Assembly (NCBI RefSeq): GCF_030295425.1
Contig: NZ_AP027081.1
Coordinates: 2,044,965-2,108,964, forward strand
Reading direction: 5' to 3'
DNA from: Mesoterricola sediminis
Lineage (GTDB): Bacteria; Acidobacteriota; Holophagae; Holophagales; Holophagaceae
Length of the DNA stretch: 64,000 bases
This document shows positions 33,779 through 42,625 of this stretch, piece by piece. Under the pieces are notes generated by a model, which saw only the letters and a program-made list of their open reading frames with translations, did no database searches and was not told where the DNA came from. The first letter of the stretch is position 1. Each line of letters begins with the position of its first letter. Both the position numbers and the translations under genes were made by a program.

Positions 33779-35439
33779 CGGCTCCCGCCGGAGGCCACGG
33801 GCATCTCGACGGAGACCGCCGTTCCCCGCCCCACCTCGCTTTCCACCCGGATTTCCCAGCCCATCTGCTGGATGAACTGGAAGACGAGGCTCATCCCCAG
33901 GCCCGTGCCCTCCGGAAAGCCGCTGGCGAAGGGCAGGAAGAGGGCCCGGCGCCGCTCCTCCGTCATCCCGCAGCCGTTGTCCTCCACCCGGGCCGCGACC
34001 CGGCCCTCGAGGCGCTGGAAGGCGATGCGGATCCGGGGGGCCTCCGCCCCGTCCAGGGCCTTGCGGGCGTTGCTGAGCAGGTTGGTGAAGACCTGGTGGA
34101 CCCAGGCGGCGTCCCCCTGGATGAGCACCGGGGGCGGGTCCTCCATGTCCAGGAGGATGCCGCCCCTGCGCGGGTCGGTCTCCCACGCGGCCCGCAGCTC
34201 CTCCGCGAGGGCGGGGAGGGAGATCGCCTGGAGGCGGACCGGCCGGGGCCGGCTGTAGTCGAGGAAGTCGGTGACGATGCCGCTGACGCGCTCCGATTCG
34301 CGCAGCAGGATGGTCAGGACCCGGTCCACCATGGCCGGGGGCTGCCCGCCCTGCTTCAGGAGCTGGACGCAGCCCAGGATGCTGGCCAGGGGGTTCCGGA
34401 GCTCGTGGGCCATCTCGCTGGAGAGCTCGCCGACCGCCGCCATCCGCTCCGAGAGCCGGGTCCGCTCCTCCAGGGCCTTGATCTCCGTGAGGTCCTGGAA
34501 GACCAGGAGGTGCCCCGTGGGCTCCCCCTCGGCCCCGAGGAGGGGCGAGAGGTTGCCGCCGACGATCCGGCGCTCCCCGGCCGGGCCCGGGAACGAGACC
34601 TCGAAGCGCCGCTCCCGGGTCTGGGCCATGAGCTCCTGCAGGTCGCCGAACCCGTAGCCCTCAACCGGGGCTCCCGGATCCAGGTGCGCGTGGAGGATCT
34701 TCGCGGCGGCGGGGTTCGCGGAGGCCACCCGGCCCCGCAGGTCGGTGATGACGATTCCCGAGAACATGGACTCGAAGACGCGCCGGTAGAGCGCGCTCAG
34801 CTCGTCCACCACCGCCTCGCTGCGGCTCAGGTCCGTGCGCAGGTTCTCCACCTGGCTCCGGATCACCAGGACCACGAGCGTCGCCCCGAAGATCACCAGG
34901 GAGGTGAAGCCCAGGATGTAGGCCAGCTGGTAGGGCTCCGCCGCCGACTCGGCCCCGGAATGGCCGAAGGGCGGGAGCACCTGCTGGGTGTAGAGGAGCA
35001 CCGCGGCGATGTGGATCGCAGAGGAGAGGAGCCCCACCGCCACGATCCCGGCGATGCTCAGGTAGAAGGCCGAGGCCAGCACCGGGAAGATGTAGATCGT
35101 CGCCAGCCGCTCCTGGTCCACCCCGTGGAAGACGACGATCAGCGTCACCAGGAGCATGTCCAGAACCAGGTTCAGGCGGATCCACCCCACCGTCGGCGTC
35201 GCGAAGGGCCCCTCGCCCCGGGCCGTCATCCGCCCCGCCTCCCAGGCGCTCTCCGCGAAGAGGGCGGCCAGGATGGCCAGGTAGAGGTCCCCGCCCCGGC
35301 TGGGGCTCTCCAGGGGGATGGCCAGGTGGAGGGCGAGCAGGCCGAAGGAGACCGCGAACCTGAACGCCAGGGGCAGGAAGGGCGGTGAGCTGCCGCCCGA
35401 GGCTTTGGGCACCGGTTCCGGGGGGGTCATGCGCGCCAT
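33769..35439 (-). CDS. Membrane PAS-domain histidine kinase
   Basis: 556 aa. Six hydrophobic helices in residues 25-225, a short coiled coil (LRTDLSRSEAVVDELSAL), a PAS domain (about 245-360; MFSGIVITDLRGRVASANPA), HisKA with LSSEMAHELRNPLASILG and HATPase (NLLSNARKAL, DNGCGMT, GTGLGMSLV). This layout is like the NtrB/AtoS-type kinases that pair with sigma-54 activators, but no response regulator is adjacent, so it is an orphan here. Start is taken at MARMTPP (35439); an ATG three codons later is equally possible and no ribosome site decides between them. Confidence 0.88.
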   Translation of the reverse strand: MARMTPPEPVPKASGGSSPPFLPLAFRFAVSFGLLALHLAIPLESPSRGGDLYLAILAALFAESAWEAGRMTARGEGPFATPTVGWIRLNLVLDMLLVTLIVVFHGVDQERLATIYIFPVLASAFYLSIAGIVAVGLLSSAIHIAAVLLYTQQVLPPFGHSGAESAAEPYQLAYILGFTSLVIFGATLVVLVIRSQVENLRTDLSRSEAVVDELSALYRRVFESMFSGIVITDLRGRVASANPAAAKILHAHLDPGAPVEGYGFGDLQELMAQTRERRFEVSFPGPAGERRIVGGNLSPLLGAEGEPTGHLLVFQDLTEIKALEERTRLSERMAAVGELSSEMAHELRNPLASILGCVQLLKQGGQPPAMVDRVLTILLRESERVSGIVTDFLDYSRPRPVRLQAISLPALAEELRAAWETDPRRGGILLDMEDPPPVLIQGDAAWVHQVFTNLLSNARKALDGAEAPRIRIAFQRLEGRVAARVEDNGCGMTEERRRALFLPFASGFPEGTGLGMSLVFQFIQQMGWEIRVESEVGRGTAVSVEMPVASGGSRAT

Positions 35440-35499
35440 TCTACATGGGGCCCGGGGGGGCGGGTTGGCGCGCGGCTCCGGATTTGTCATCCTGGGGCC

Positions 35500-35940
35500 A
35501 TGCCGCGCTCCGCCCCCACCCCCCACCAGACCCCCTCCCTCCGGGCGGCGGGCATGCGCCAGACCCCCCAGCGGGAGGCCATCCTCAAGGTCCTCAAGGA
35601 CGCGGAGCGCCCGCTCTCGGCCGAAGAGATCTGGTCCGGCATGGAGAAGCGCCGCTCCGGCATCCCCACCGTGTACCGGAACCTCGAGCGCTTCGTCTCC
35701 GAGGGCTGGGCCGAGAGCCTCCAGGGCTCCGACCAGGTGATGCGGTTCGTCCTCTGCCGCTCCCCCCACCATCACCACCACCTCACCTGCGAGACCTGCG
35801 GCCGCACCGTGGAAGTGGACGGATGCGGCGTGGAAGAAGGCCTCGCCGCCATGGAGCGGGCCTCCGGCTTCCGCATCACCCGGCACCAGCTCACCCTCTT
35901 CGGCCAGTGCCCCGCTTGCCGGGCCGCAATTCCTGGTTGA
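35500..35940 (+). CDS. Fur-family metal-dependent transcriptional regulator
   Basis: 146 aa. The N-terminal winged helix shows LRAAGMRQTPQREAILKVL and GIPTVYRNLERFVSEGW, the family recognition helix; the C-terminal part has the metal-binding run HHHHH, the structural zinc pairs CETC and CPAC, and FRITRHQLTLFGQC. Zur, Fur and PerR cannot be safely separated from sequence alone; the spaced CxxC pairs and His-rich loop fit Zur or Fur. It is a lone gene read rightward; the -35 box of tRNA-Gly overlaps its stop codon. Confidence 0.88.
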   Translation: MPRSAPTPHQTPSLRAAGMRQTPQREAILKVLKDAERPLSAEEIWSGMEKRRSGIPTVYRNLERFVSEGWAESLQGSDQVMRFVLCRSPHHHHHLTCETCGRTVEVDGCGVEEGLAAMERASGFRITRHQLTLFGQCPACRAAIPG

Positions 35941-35964
35941 CACCACCCCCCACCGTGCTAAGAT
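35937..35964 (+). promoter_or_regulatory. Sigma-70-type promoter of tRNA-Gly
   Basis: TTGACA (35937-35942), 16-base spacer, TAAGAT (35959-35964), 12 bases before the tRNA. The -35 box overlaps the TGA of the Fur-family gene. Confidence 0.8.
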
Positions 35965-35976
35965 TGAATTTCCACC

Positions 35977-36051
<75 letters not shown>

Positions 36052-36056
36052 GAATG

Positions 36057-36089
36057 AAAAGGACCTGATCGCTCAGGTCCTTTTCTTTT
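36057..36089 (+). terminator. Rho-independent terminator after tRNA-Gly
   Basis: AAAAGGACCTGA-TCGC-TCAGGTCCTTTT, a 12-bp perfect stem with a 4-base loop, followed by CTTTT. Confidence 0.95.
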
Positions 36090-36143
36090 GCCTCAAGTCG
36101 GCCGGCGGCCGCAATTGTCCTCGGGCATTCCCCCCGATCGTGC

Positions 36144-36149
36144 TACACT
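36144..36149 (+). promoter_or_regulatory. -10 box of tRNA-Cys
   Basis: TACACT, 9 bases before the tRNA. No convincing -35 at the right distance (TTGTCC at 36115-36120 is 23 bases away), so only the -10 is called. Confidence 0.45.
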
Positions 36150-36158
36150 GGCCCTTCC

Positions 36159-36233
36159 GGCGCCGTAGCCAAGTGGTAAGGCCGCAGACTGCAAATCTGC
36201 CATTCATCGGTTCGATTCCGATCGGCGCCTCCA
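36159..36233 (+). tRNA. tRNA-Cys (GCA)
   Basis: 75 bases including encoded CCA. Acceptor GGCGCCG/CGGCGCC, D arm GCCAAGTGGTAAGGC, anticodon loop CTGCAAA with GCA at 36191-36193, T arm ATCGGTTCGATTCCGAT. It marks the border where the accessory island starts; no second copy of its 3' end was found in the window. Confidence 0.96.
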
Positions 36234-36238
36234 GAAGA

Positions 36239-36272
36239 AACCCCCGTCGGACAAGGACGGGGGTTGTTTTTT
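36239..36272 (+). terminator. Rho-independent terminator after tRNA-Cys
   Basis: AACCCCCGTC ... GACGGGGGTT, a 10-bp stem with a 7-base loop and GTTTTTT tail. Confidence 0.93.
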
Positions 36273-36338
36273 ATCGGCATAATGCCGGGCAGCTTTTCTC
36301 CTGGTACCACACCTGTACCACATCCGGACCCGGACCAA

Positions 36339-36371
36339 AAAGCGGGCCGGATTTGGCATCCGGCCCGCTTT
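36339..36371. terminator. Perfect 14-bp hairpin downstream of tRNA-Cys
   Basis: AAAGCGGGCCGGAT-TTGGC-ATCCGGCCCGCTTT: symmetrical, with As on one side and Ts on the other, so it can act in either direction. It is not attached to a visible gene on the plus strand and may be the terminator of a lost leftward gene of the island. Confidence 0.6.
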
Positions 36372-36372
36372 G

Positions 36373-36751
36373 TCTGGCTGCTCCAAATCAACTCGGGTAG
36401 TCGATCCGCTTCGTGCCCATCCATGCCAGCTGGTAGCGGACCATCCCGTTGGTCATTGGTCAGCTTGAGGAAGGGAGGGCCCTTGTGGTCCACGCGCCAG
36501 TCCACGAGCGTGTCTGCGGTGGCTCCGAGGGTCCGCGTCGCCCGGGTGGAATCCAGGAAGCGCGTATATGGGCCATGGCCTCGGAAAGGGGCGTCAGGGC
36601 CCCCGGAGTCAAATCGGAAGTGCGATGCACAGGCGTAATTGTCGTTGCTGACACCAGGGTGTCTGGTTGCTTGGGTCTGGAGGTCAACGGCCGGGTTGAG
36701 CCTTCACCAGATGGGAGCCCCGGCCGAATGCTCAACCCTGGCACGGGTCGG
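36373..36751. other. Gene-free island border region
   Basis: No convincing gene on either strand. Codon bias typical of the host is absent and the short open frames have no recognisable motifs. Together with the hairpin to the left and the broken zinc-ribbon frame to the right it looks like decayed DNA at the edge of an insertion. Confidence 0.5.
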
Positions 36752-36979
36752 TCAATCGTCCTGGAGCTTCCGCCACATCTGCTCGCAGTACGAACACTAG
36801 CCGCCAATAACGGTCGCCTGGACAAACTCCTCCAGCGGTAGCGGTGAGAAGCAGCGGCTGCACTCGACGGCGACATTCGGGACCCACCCGCCGAGGATGA
36901 GGCGCCAAGCCTGGTTATTGCCGTGTTGCCGGAGACCAACTGGGGTAACGTTGGAGGGAGCAAGCAAGGGAGCATTCAT
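36752..36979 (-). pseudogene. Small zinc-ribbon-like frame interrupted by an amber codon
   Basis: Reading leftward from 36979, 60 codons end ECSRCFSPLPLEEF ... VIGG at TAG (36797-36799). Directly after that stop, in the same frame, come CSYCEQMWRKLQDD and TGA. Two CxxC knuckles 27 positions apart on each side of the stop make a plausible zinc ribbon, so the TAG probably broke a small gene; readthrough is a less likely alternative. The start overlaps the divergent ATPase start by two bases, and the true start may be further in. Low confidence: the frame is short. Confidence 0.35.
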
Positions 36980-39656
36980 GGAGACGCTGATTGGGGATCT
37001 CCTCTATTGGGCTAATGACCTGAAGCCATGGCAACAGGACGCCTTGCGACGGCTATTTGCACGGGGCGAGTTAAAGGCTGCCGATCTCAATGAACTGGTT
37101 GCCATGGTCAAGGAGGCTCATGGCGATGGGCCGCCCAGTTCAATCCCACCAGATCCTTTGGCAGCGAATCACATCCCCGGGGCTGGGAGTGGTAATTCTG
37201 TTCAACTCGTTTCTCTTTCAGAACTTACAAACGTGAATGCATTCCCCGATGGACGGGCATTAAGCTTTGAACCTTCGGGGTTGACAGTGCTATTTGGTGA
37301 AAATGGAGCGGGGAAATCAGGTTATGCGCGCGTTCTGAAGAATGCCTGCCGCGCGCGACGGCGTGAGCCTGTGCAATCGAATGCCTTTACAGGTGGTGCC
37401 GGTCACGCGCAGATTCCATCAGCAAAAATCCAGGTTCTCGTGGATGGCAATGCCAAAGAAGTGTCGTGGGTCCAGGGAGGAAATCCCGATGCGGATCTTG
37501 GCAATGTTTCTGTCTATGACTCCGCATGCGCACGGGACTATATCGAGATGGAGGGCGAACCTGGCTTTCAGCCATATGGACTCGGACATCTCAATCGTCT
37601 TGTGGCCGCGCAAAGGGAAATGCACCGGATCCTCACCGACGAACAGAATGCCATCGAGTTGAACCCAGCGATTTTCCAGCCACTCAAAGGGGGTACGGCT
37701 GTTGGTGCTCTCGTTGAAAATCCAGGAGCGGGCACGAACATCGTTGAGCTTCGGCGGTTGGCCACGATGTCAGAGGCCGACCTGCAACGGATCGACTTCT
37801 TGGAGGGCGCGCTGCGTGAACTGAACCCGGAACCCAAGGCCCGGGCTTTGGATGCCCTTGCAGACCGTCTGGGACTTGCTGCAGAACGCGCATCCAGTGC
37901 CCTGCGATACGTAACCGACGCCGCGACCGCAAAGCTAAAGGGTCTACATCAATCTAAGCGCGATGCGGATGCTGCCTACGAATTGGCCCAAAGGCAGTTG
38001 CATGGCGGGGACCAGGACGGTGTGCAAGACAAGCTTCTGCTTGGGACGGGCAATGCCGTCTGGCAAACCTTGTATAAGGCGGCGGAGGCATTTTCTGTCG
38101 AGTATGCCTACGTGGGGCATGCATTTCCGCACACCTCATCCGGGGCGAAATGTGTTCTTTGCCAAGCGGAGCTTGGACCTGATGCGCGTTCCCGAATGGA
38201 AAGGTTTGCAACTTTCGTTGCGGGACAAGCCGGAGCCCATGCAATAGGAACCAACCAAACGCTTGTCGAAGCGCTTGGCAAGATTAGGGATGCGGATCTC
38301 GAGCCATTGGATAAGCCTACGCTTGAAGAACTGGCAGGGTCATTGCCAAGCCTCCACGCCTTGGTCCTGGATACCGTGGCCGCCTGGAATGCCAGACGAA
38401 CTTGGTTGCTGGACTCCTCTGAACGAGATGACTGGAGTCGCCCGGAGCCGATCATACCCACTGGAGATCCGCTGGATTTGCAACTTCGGAATGCGAAGGC
38501 AAAGCTCAAGGAAGAAGCCTCAACCCTGCGTAAGTCAGTCGACCCCAAGGAGCGGGGCAAGTTGCAAGATGAGCTTCGGGAACTGAAGGCCAGGGAGTCC
38601 CTGAGGGGGCTACTGCCGGCCATTGAACAATTCGTCTTAGGCAGCGTCAAGCGTGAAGCATTAAGCCGCTGCCTCGCTGCGTTGAACACGCAGGGCATCT
38701 CCACGAAGATGACAGCCCTTGCGAAAAAGCATGTCACCACTGCGCTCGCCGTCGCGATGAATGAGGAACTCTCCGCCCTTGGGTACAAGCGCAAAGTCCG
38801 GCCAACCCTTGATGGCAAGACCAGCGACGGAAAGACCAAGATGACGCTTCAAATCGAAGGTACAAAAACGGATGCCCATAGGGTGCTTTCGGAAGGCGAA
38901 CAGCGGGCCATGGCCCTGGCGTTGTTTTTGGCAGAAGTGTCTTTCCAGGGTCACCATTCAACGGTGATTTTTGATGACCCATCGACATCCCTGGACCACC
39001 GGCATCGTCGTCGCATGGCTCAGCGATTGGTCGCCCTCGCATGTGAGCGGCAAGTTCTGATCTTTACCCATGATGCCGTGTTCCTTTCGGAAATCGACAT
39101 GGCTTTAAAAAAGTCAGGTGCATCAGCTACTTACAAATCCATCGGGTGGGGTGATGCCGCCCCAGGGCATGTGGAAGAAGGTCTTACGTGGGAAACCAAG
39201 AACTGCAGCATGCGTCTCATGGAAATCGAAGGCGTCGCGAAGGCGATCAAAACGACGGCCGGAGACTACCCGAGCGAAGGGGACGCTCAGCGCATCGCCG
39301 AAGCGTACAGTAAGGTTCGTGGGACGATTGAGCGCGCCATCCGAGAGGAATTCCTGTCCAACACGATTCAGCCCTTTAGCGATGCCGTTTCGGTTGAATC
39401 CTTCGGAATTGTGGTGGGGCACCCGCAGGATGAGGTTGATTCCCTTATGGACATCTATGACCGGGCATGTGAGGCGACCTTTGCCCACGACACGCCTGCT
39501 GAACGCCAGTTGCCCTTGCCTGATGCAGAGCAACTGATTTCAGATATCAACCTCACCCTGGAACTTGTTCGGAAGGCAGCCGCAAGAAGGAGGGCATACC
39601 AGACTCAACGAGGAGAACGAACCAAGGCGCGCAAGAAAGCATTCGCAGGCGCTTAG
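36978..39656 (+). CDS. SMC/RloC-like AAA_13 ATPase, candidate anti-phage protein
   Basis: 892 aa. Walker A GENGAGKSGYARVLKNA near residues 107-114; a long helical middle with a zinc-hook-like CVLC (Cys 392 and 395); ABC signature LSEGEQRAMALALFLAEV; Walker B VIFDDPSTSLDH; then a helical C-terminal part of about 210 residues. This order matches the PrrC/RloC class (AAA_13), ABC-type ATPases that in several cases carry a C-terminal anticodon nuclease and cleave tRNA on phage attack. The nuclease residues cannot be confirmed here. Start METLIGD is preceded by AAGGGAG. Base composition is visibly lower in GC with mixed codons, unlike the host, so it is probably transferred. Stand-alone gene. Confidence 0.75.
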   Translation: METLIGDLLYWANDLKPWQQDALRRLFARGELKAADLNELVAMVKEAHGDGPPSSIPPDPLAANHIPGAGSGNSVQLVSLSELTNVNAFPDGRALSFEPSGLTVLFGENGAGKSGYARVLKNACRARRREPVQSNAFTGGAGHAQIPSAKIQVLVDGNAKEVSWVQGGNPDADLGNVSVYDSACARDYIEMEGEPGFQPYGLGHLNRLVAAQREMHRILTDEQNAIELNPAIFQPLKGGTAVGALVENPGAGTNIVELRRLATMSEADLQRIDFLEGALRELNPEPKARALDALADRLGLAAERASSALRYVTDAATAKLKGLHQSKRDADAAYELAQRQLHGGDQDGVQDKLLLGTGNAVWQTLYKAAEAFSVEYAYVGHAFPHTSSGAKCVLCQAELGPDARSRMERFATFVAGQAGAHAIGTNQTLVEALGKIRDADLEPLDKPTLEELAGSLPSLHALVLDTVAAWNARRTWLLDSSERDDWSRPEPIIPTGDPLDLQLRNAKAKLKEEASTLRKSVDPKERGKLQDELRELKARESLRGLLPAIEQFVLGSVKREALSRCLAALNTQGISTKMTALAKKHVTTALAVAMNEELSALGYKRKVRPTLDGKTSDGKTKMTLQIEGTKTDAHRVLSEGEQRAMALALFLAEVSFQGHHSTVIFDDPSTSLDHRHRRRMAQRLVALACERQVLIFTHDAVFLSEIDMALKKSGASATYKSIGWGDAAPGHVEEGLTWETKNCSMRLMEIEGVAKAIKTTAGDYPSEGDAQRIAEAYSKVRGTIERAIREEFLSNTIQPFSDAVSVESFGIVVGHPQDEVDSLMDIYDRACEATFAHDTPAERQLPLPDAEQLISDINLTLELVRKAAARRRAYQTQRGERTKARKKAFAGA

Positions 39657-39714
39657 ATTTGGATTACGCCTTTCGGGTATAGCAACCTGCCATCCGTGCC
39701 ACAGTGCCACGTTC

Positions 39715-39921
39715 ATGGCCCTCCTGGTGAACCAATGGAGCGGGGCCTGGGCCATCGCCTGGGCCCTGGCCAACGTGGCCTGCGGCCTGGTGCTGCACCT
39801 GGTGCACGCCCAGGACCGGATCGTCCTGCCCATGCTCAGGCTGCGCCTGAGCCACCGCTTCCAGGCCCAGGTGAGCAGCTTCGCCCCCAGCTGCCAGCGG
39901 GTGGACCTCCGGGAGGGGTGA
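39715..39921 (+). pseudogene. virB3: Truncated VirB3/TrbD-like membrane protein
   Basis: The frame ends directly at virB4 (TGA then ATG, no gap). From the only usable ATG it codes 68 aa with one hydrophobic helix (WAIAWALANVACGLVLHLV) and a basic-aromatic tail RLRLSHRF. VirB3 is normally 90-110 aa with two helices near the N-terminus, and it always precedes or fuses to VirB4. The upstream sequence changes to the low-GC ATPase segment and no ribosome site precedes the ATG, so the 5' end was probably lost when the ATPase module arrived. A short but functional protein cannot be excluded. Confidence 0.5.
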
Positions 39922-42609
39922 ATGGGACTGGCCAAGGACCTGGGCACCCTGTTCCGGAATTGGAACGACCTGGAGAGCAACCTCGAGAGCGAGGTGTTGT
40001 TCTATGACTTCTTCCGCCGGGAGGAAGGCTACGACCCCGCCCGGCCCCTGATCCTGTGCAAGGACCACGGCCTGCTGGCGCTCTACCGCATGGAGGGGCT
40101 GGACCCCGAGCCCCTTGGCGAGGAGGGCATCGCCATGGCCTCCAACACCGTGCGCCGGGCCATGGACGCCTTCAATCCGGATAACCAGGAGGAGGACTTC
40201 CGCGGCGGCTGCTGGGAGGTGCAGAACCTGTTCCGGCGCCGCCGGTGCGCCCCGCCCGCGCTCACACGGCCAACCTGGGATTCCGCGGCCCTGCGCTTCC
40301 TGTGCGAGACCACCCAGGCCTATTGGGACCGGCGGGTGGTGTACCAGGACGAGATCTATTGGGCCGTCCACTTCACCCCGCGGGGCCGGGAGCAGGACCG
40401 CTGGCGCCTGCGGGACGCTACCCACACGGCGCTCATCCGCCTGGAGGACCTGCGGGCCCAAGCGAGGTTCGTGCGCCGGGTGCTGCGGACTTTCGAGGAG
40501 AACCTCCTGGCTTTCCAGACCAGCCGGCCCCGGATGGGCTTCGGCCTGCGCATGCTCCGGGAGGAGGAGGCCTTCGAGGCCCTCTACGGCCTGACCAACC
40601 GGACGGAGGCGGCTCCGCCCCCTTACGCCCCGGACCTGCCCCTGGTCGTGCAGGCCTGCGCCTCACACCGGGATGGCTCGGAGAAGGTCTACCGCGTTAA
40701 CGGCCGCCCCTCCAAGATCCTCACCTGGAAGGTCCCCCCGCGGGTCAGCGTGGGCTACGTCTTCCGGCGCTTCCAGGACGAGCTGGCCTTCCCCTTCACC
40801 ATCTGCCAGACCTGGCGCTCCCAGGCGTTCGCGCGGATGGCCCGGCGGATTGAGCTGTTCCAGGGCTTTGCCGGGGCCCTGGCGGGACGGCAGCAGGAGG
40901 CAGCGGAGTACGAGACCGAGGAGTACGAGACCGAGGCCCGGCACTTCCTGGGCACGGTGCGTCTGGATGCGGCCGCGCCCTTCAACTGGTACTTCAGCCT
41001 GCTGGTGGACGGAGACCACCTGGCTGAACTGGAGGACCGCGCCGCCAAGGTTCAGTCGCAGATGAAGTTGATCTTCGGGGCGGAGTGCCTAGAGGAGGGC
41101 GCGCGACACCGGCTGTTTGCCGACCTTGGCTCCATCCCCGGCAACGGCAGCTACTGCCAGCGGTTCAACCTGGTGACTTCCCTCAATGTTGGGGATTCCG
41201 CCTTCCTCTATCGCCTGGCGGCGGGGGACAGCCAGCCATTCATGATCTTCGGCGACCGCAAGGGCGGCACTTACGGCTACAGCCTGTTCACCCACAAGGA
41301 GCCCAGCTGGAACAAGGCGGTCCTGGGCCTGCCCGGCTCGGGCAAATCGCTCCTGATGAACATGTTCCTGGTGGGCAACGCCATGTTCCCCAGCCAGGGC
41401 TACGTCCTGGACAAAGGCAACAGCTACGGCCCCATCTTCGAGCTGCTGAACCAGGAGATGCCCGGAGAGGTGGCGGTGATGCGAATCCGGGGCGGTCACT
41501 TCCAGTTCAACCCGTGTCCCCTGGCATGGGCCCTCAAGGAGAAGGCGCGCCAGGAGCGGGAGGGTGTCTACCTGAAGCCGCTGCCGGACGGGGGCTTCCT
41601 GCCGTGCCCGGTGGAGCAGACGAAGCAGTTCTTCGAGGCCTGGCTGGACGCGCTCGTGGGGCAGGGCAGGCGGCTCGACCCGGCCCAGAAGAACCTCCTG
41701 GACCGCGCCCTGAAGGGCAGCGGCTCCTCGGGCCGGGGCGGGTTCTTCCGGGACTTCGAGAACCAGTGCCAGCAGTACCTGCGCGCCCTGGAGCAGGACC
41801 CGGAGTCCCGGCTGCCCCCACCGCGGCCCCTGTCCAGCCTGCTGACCTTCCTGCGCTCCGAGGCCCCGCAGTTCGTGGATGCGGTGGAGCTCTGGACCCG
41901 GGCCCCGCGGGACCAGTTCTTCGACAGCGGAGTGGATACGGTATCGGCGGCGAAGTACGTCTATTTCGAGCTCGAGGGCATCGAGGACGATCCGCTCCTG
42001 GCCAAGCCCTTCATCGCCGCCCTCATGGGCGTCATCTGGAACCGGATCACCAACCCCAGCGCCCTTGCCGAGCGCAAGGCCGTGATCATCGACGAGGCCT
42101 GGTCGTTCCTGGCGGACCCGTCCTTCTTCGCCATGGCCGAGATGATGTTCCGAACCATCCGCAAGTTCAACGGCTTTGTCGTGCTGAGCACCCAGACCCC
42201 CAACGACATCCAGAACGGGGAGGCGCGTAAGCTGCTCCAGACCATGGCCGAGATGTTCCTTTACAAGGGCTTCTCCGAGCCGACCTTCCTCGCCGAGGAC
42301 CTGGGCCTGCCGGAGCACCAGCGGCGCCTTCACGAGAGCCTGCAGCAGGACGAGCGCCGGCGCGAGGTGCTCTACTGGAACCGTCGTGGCCACGTCCGGG
42401 TGCTCAACGTGGAAATCGCGCCGGCGGCGTACTGGTTCGCCACCACCGACGCCGAGGACAAGGCCTTCCGTGCCGCCTTCTTCCGCCGCTTCGGCATGGT
42501 GGAGGGCACCCGGCACTTGGTGGCCGCCTGCGAGGGCCGCACCATCGCCGGCAAGGAGCTGCGGCTGCGGATGGTGGGGGCCTATGCCCAGGCCCAGGGC
42601 CTGGCCTGA
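39922..42609 (+). CDS. virB4: VirB4/TrbE-type conjugal transfer ATPase
   Basis: 895 aa. VirB4 is the large ATPase that assembles and powers type IV secretion. Walker A GLPGSGKSLLMNMF lies near residue 470, Walker B AVIIDEAWSFL near 720, followed by the VLSTQTPNDI motif and an arginine-rich C-terminus, all as in the family; the N-terminal CagE_TrbE part is intact. GGGAGGGG precedes the ATG. It is the first complete gene of the secretion operon, which continues without large gaps to 49631. GC content is host-like or higher. Confidence 0.93.
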   Translation: MGLAKDLGTLFRNWNDLESNLESEVLFYDFFRREEGYDPARPLILCKDHGLLALYRMEGLDPEPLGEEGIAMASNTVRRAMDAFNPDNQEEDFRGGCWEVQNLFRRRRCAPPALTRPTWDSAALRFLCETTQAYWDRRVVYQDEIYWAVHFTPRGREQDRWRLRDATHTALIRLEDLRAQARFVRRVLRTFEENLLAFQTSRPRMGFGLRMLREEEAFEALYGLTNRTEAAPPPYAPDLPLVVQACASHRDGSEKVYRVNGRPSKILTWKVPPRVSVGYVFRRFQDELAFPFTICQTWRSQAFARMARRIELFQGFAGALAGRQQEAAEYETEEYETEARHFLGTVRLDAAAPFNWYFSLLVDGDHLAELEDRAAKVQSQMKLIFGAECLEEGARHRLFADLGSIPGNGSYCQRFNLVTSLNVGDSAFLYRLAAGDSQPFMIFGDRKGGTYGYSLFTHKEPSWNKAVLGLPGSGKSLLMNMFLVGNAMFPSQGYVLDKGNSYGPIFELLNQEMPGEVAVMRIRGGHFQFNPCPLAWALKEKARQEREGVYLKPLPDGGFLPCPVEQTKQFFEAWLDALVGQGRRLDPAQKNLLDRALKGSGSSGRGGFFRDFENQCQQYLRALEQDPESRLPPPRPLSSLLTFLRSEAPQFVDAVELWTRAPRDQFFDSGVDTVSAAKYVYFELEGIEDDPLLAKPFIAALMGVIWNRITNPSALAERKAVIIDEAWSFLADPSFFAMAEMMFRTIRKFNGFVVLSTQTPNDIQNGEARKLLQTMAEMFLYKGFSEPTFLAEDLGLPEHQRRLHESLQQDERRREVLYWNRRGHVRVLNVEIAPAAYWFATTDAEDKAFRAAFFRRFGMVEGTRHLVAACEGRTIAGKELRLRMVGAYAQAQGLA

Positions 42610-42625
42610 GGAAAGGAGGAACGAC

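Noticed and set aside
36159..36233. tRNA-Cys as the exact attachment site of the island
   Set aside because: I looked for a second copy of the tRNA 3' end (TTCGATTCCGATCGGCGCC) near 39.7, 50 and 61.5 kb and did not see one, so no att pair can be claimed.
36373..36751. Possible integrase or replication gene next to tRNA-Cys
   Set aside because: Short frames on both strands show no recombinase, helicase or DNA-binding motif.
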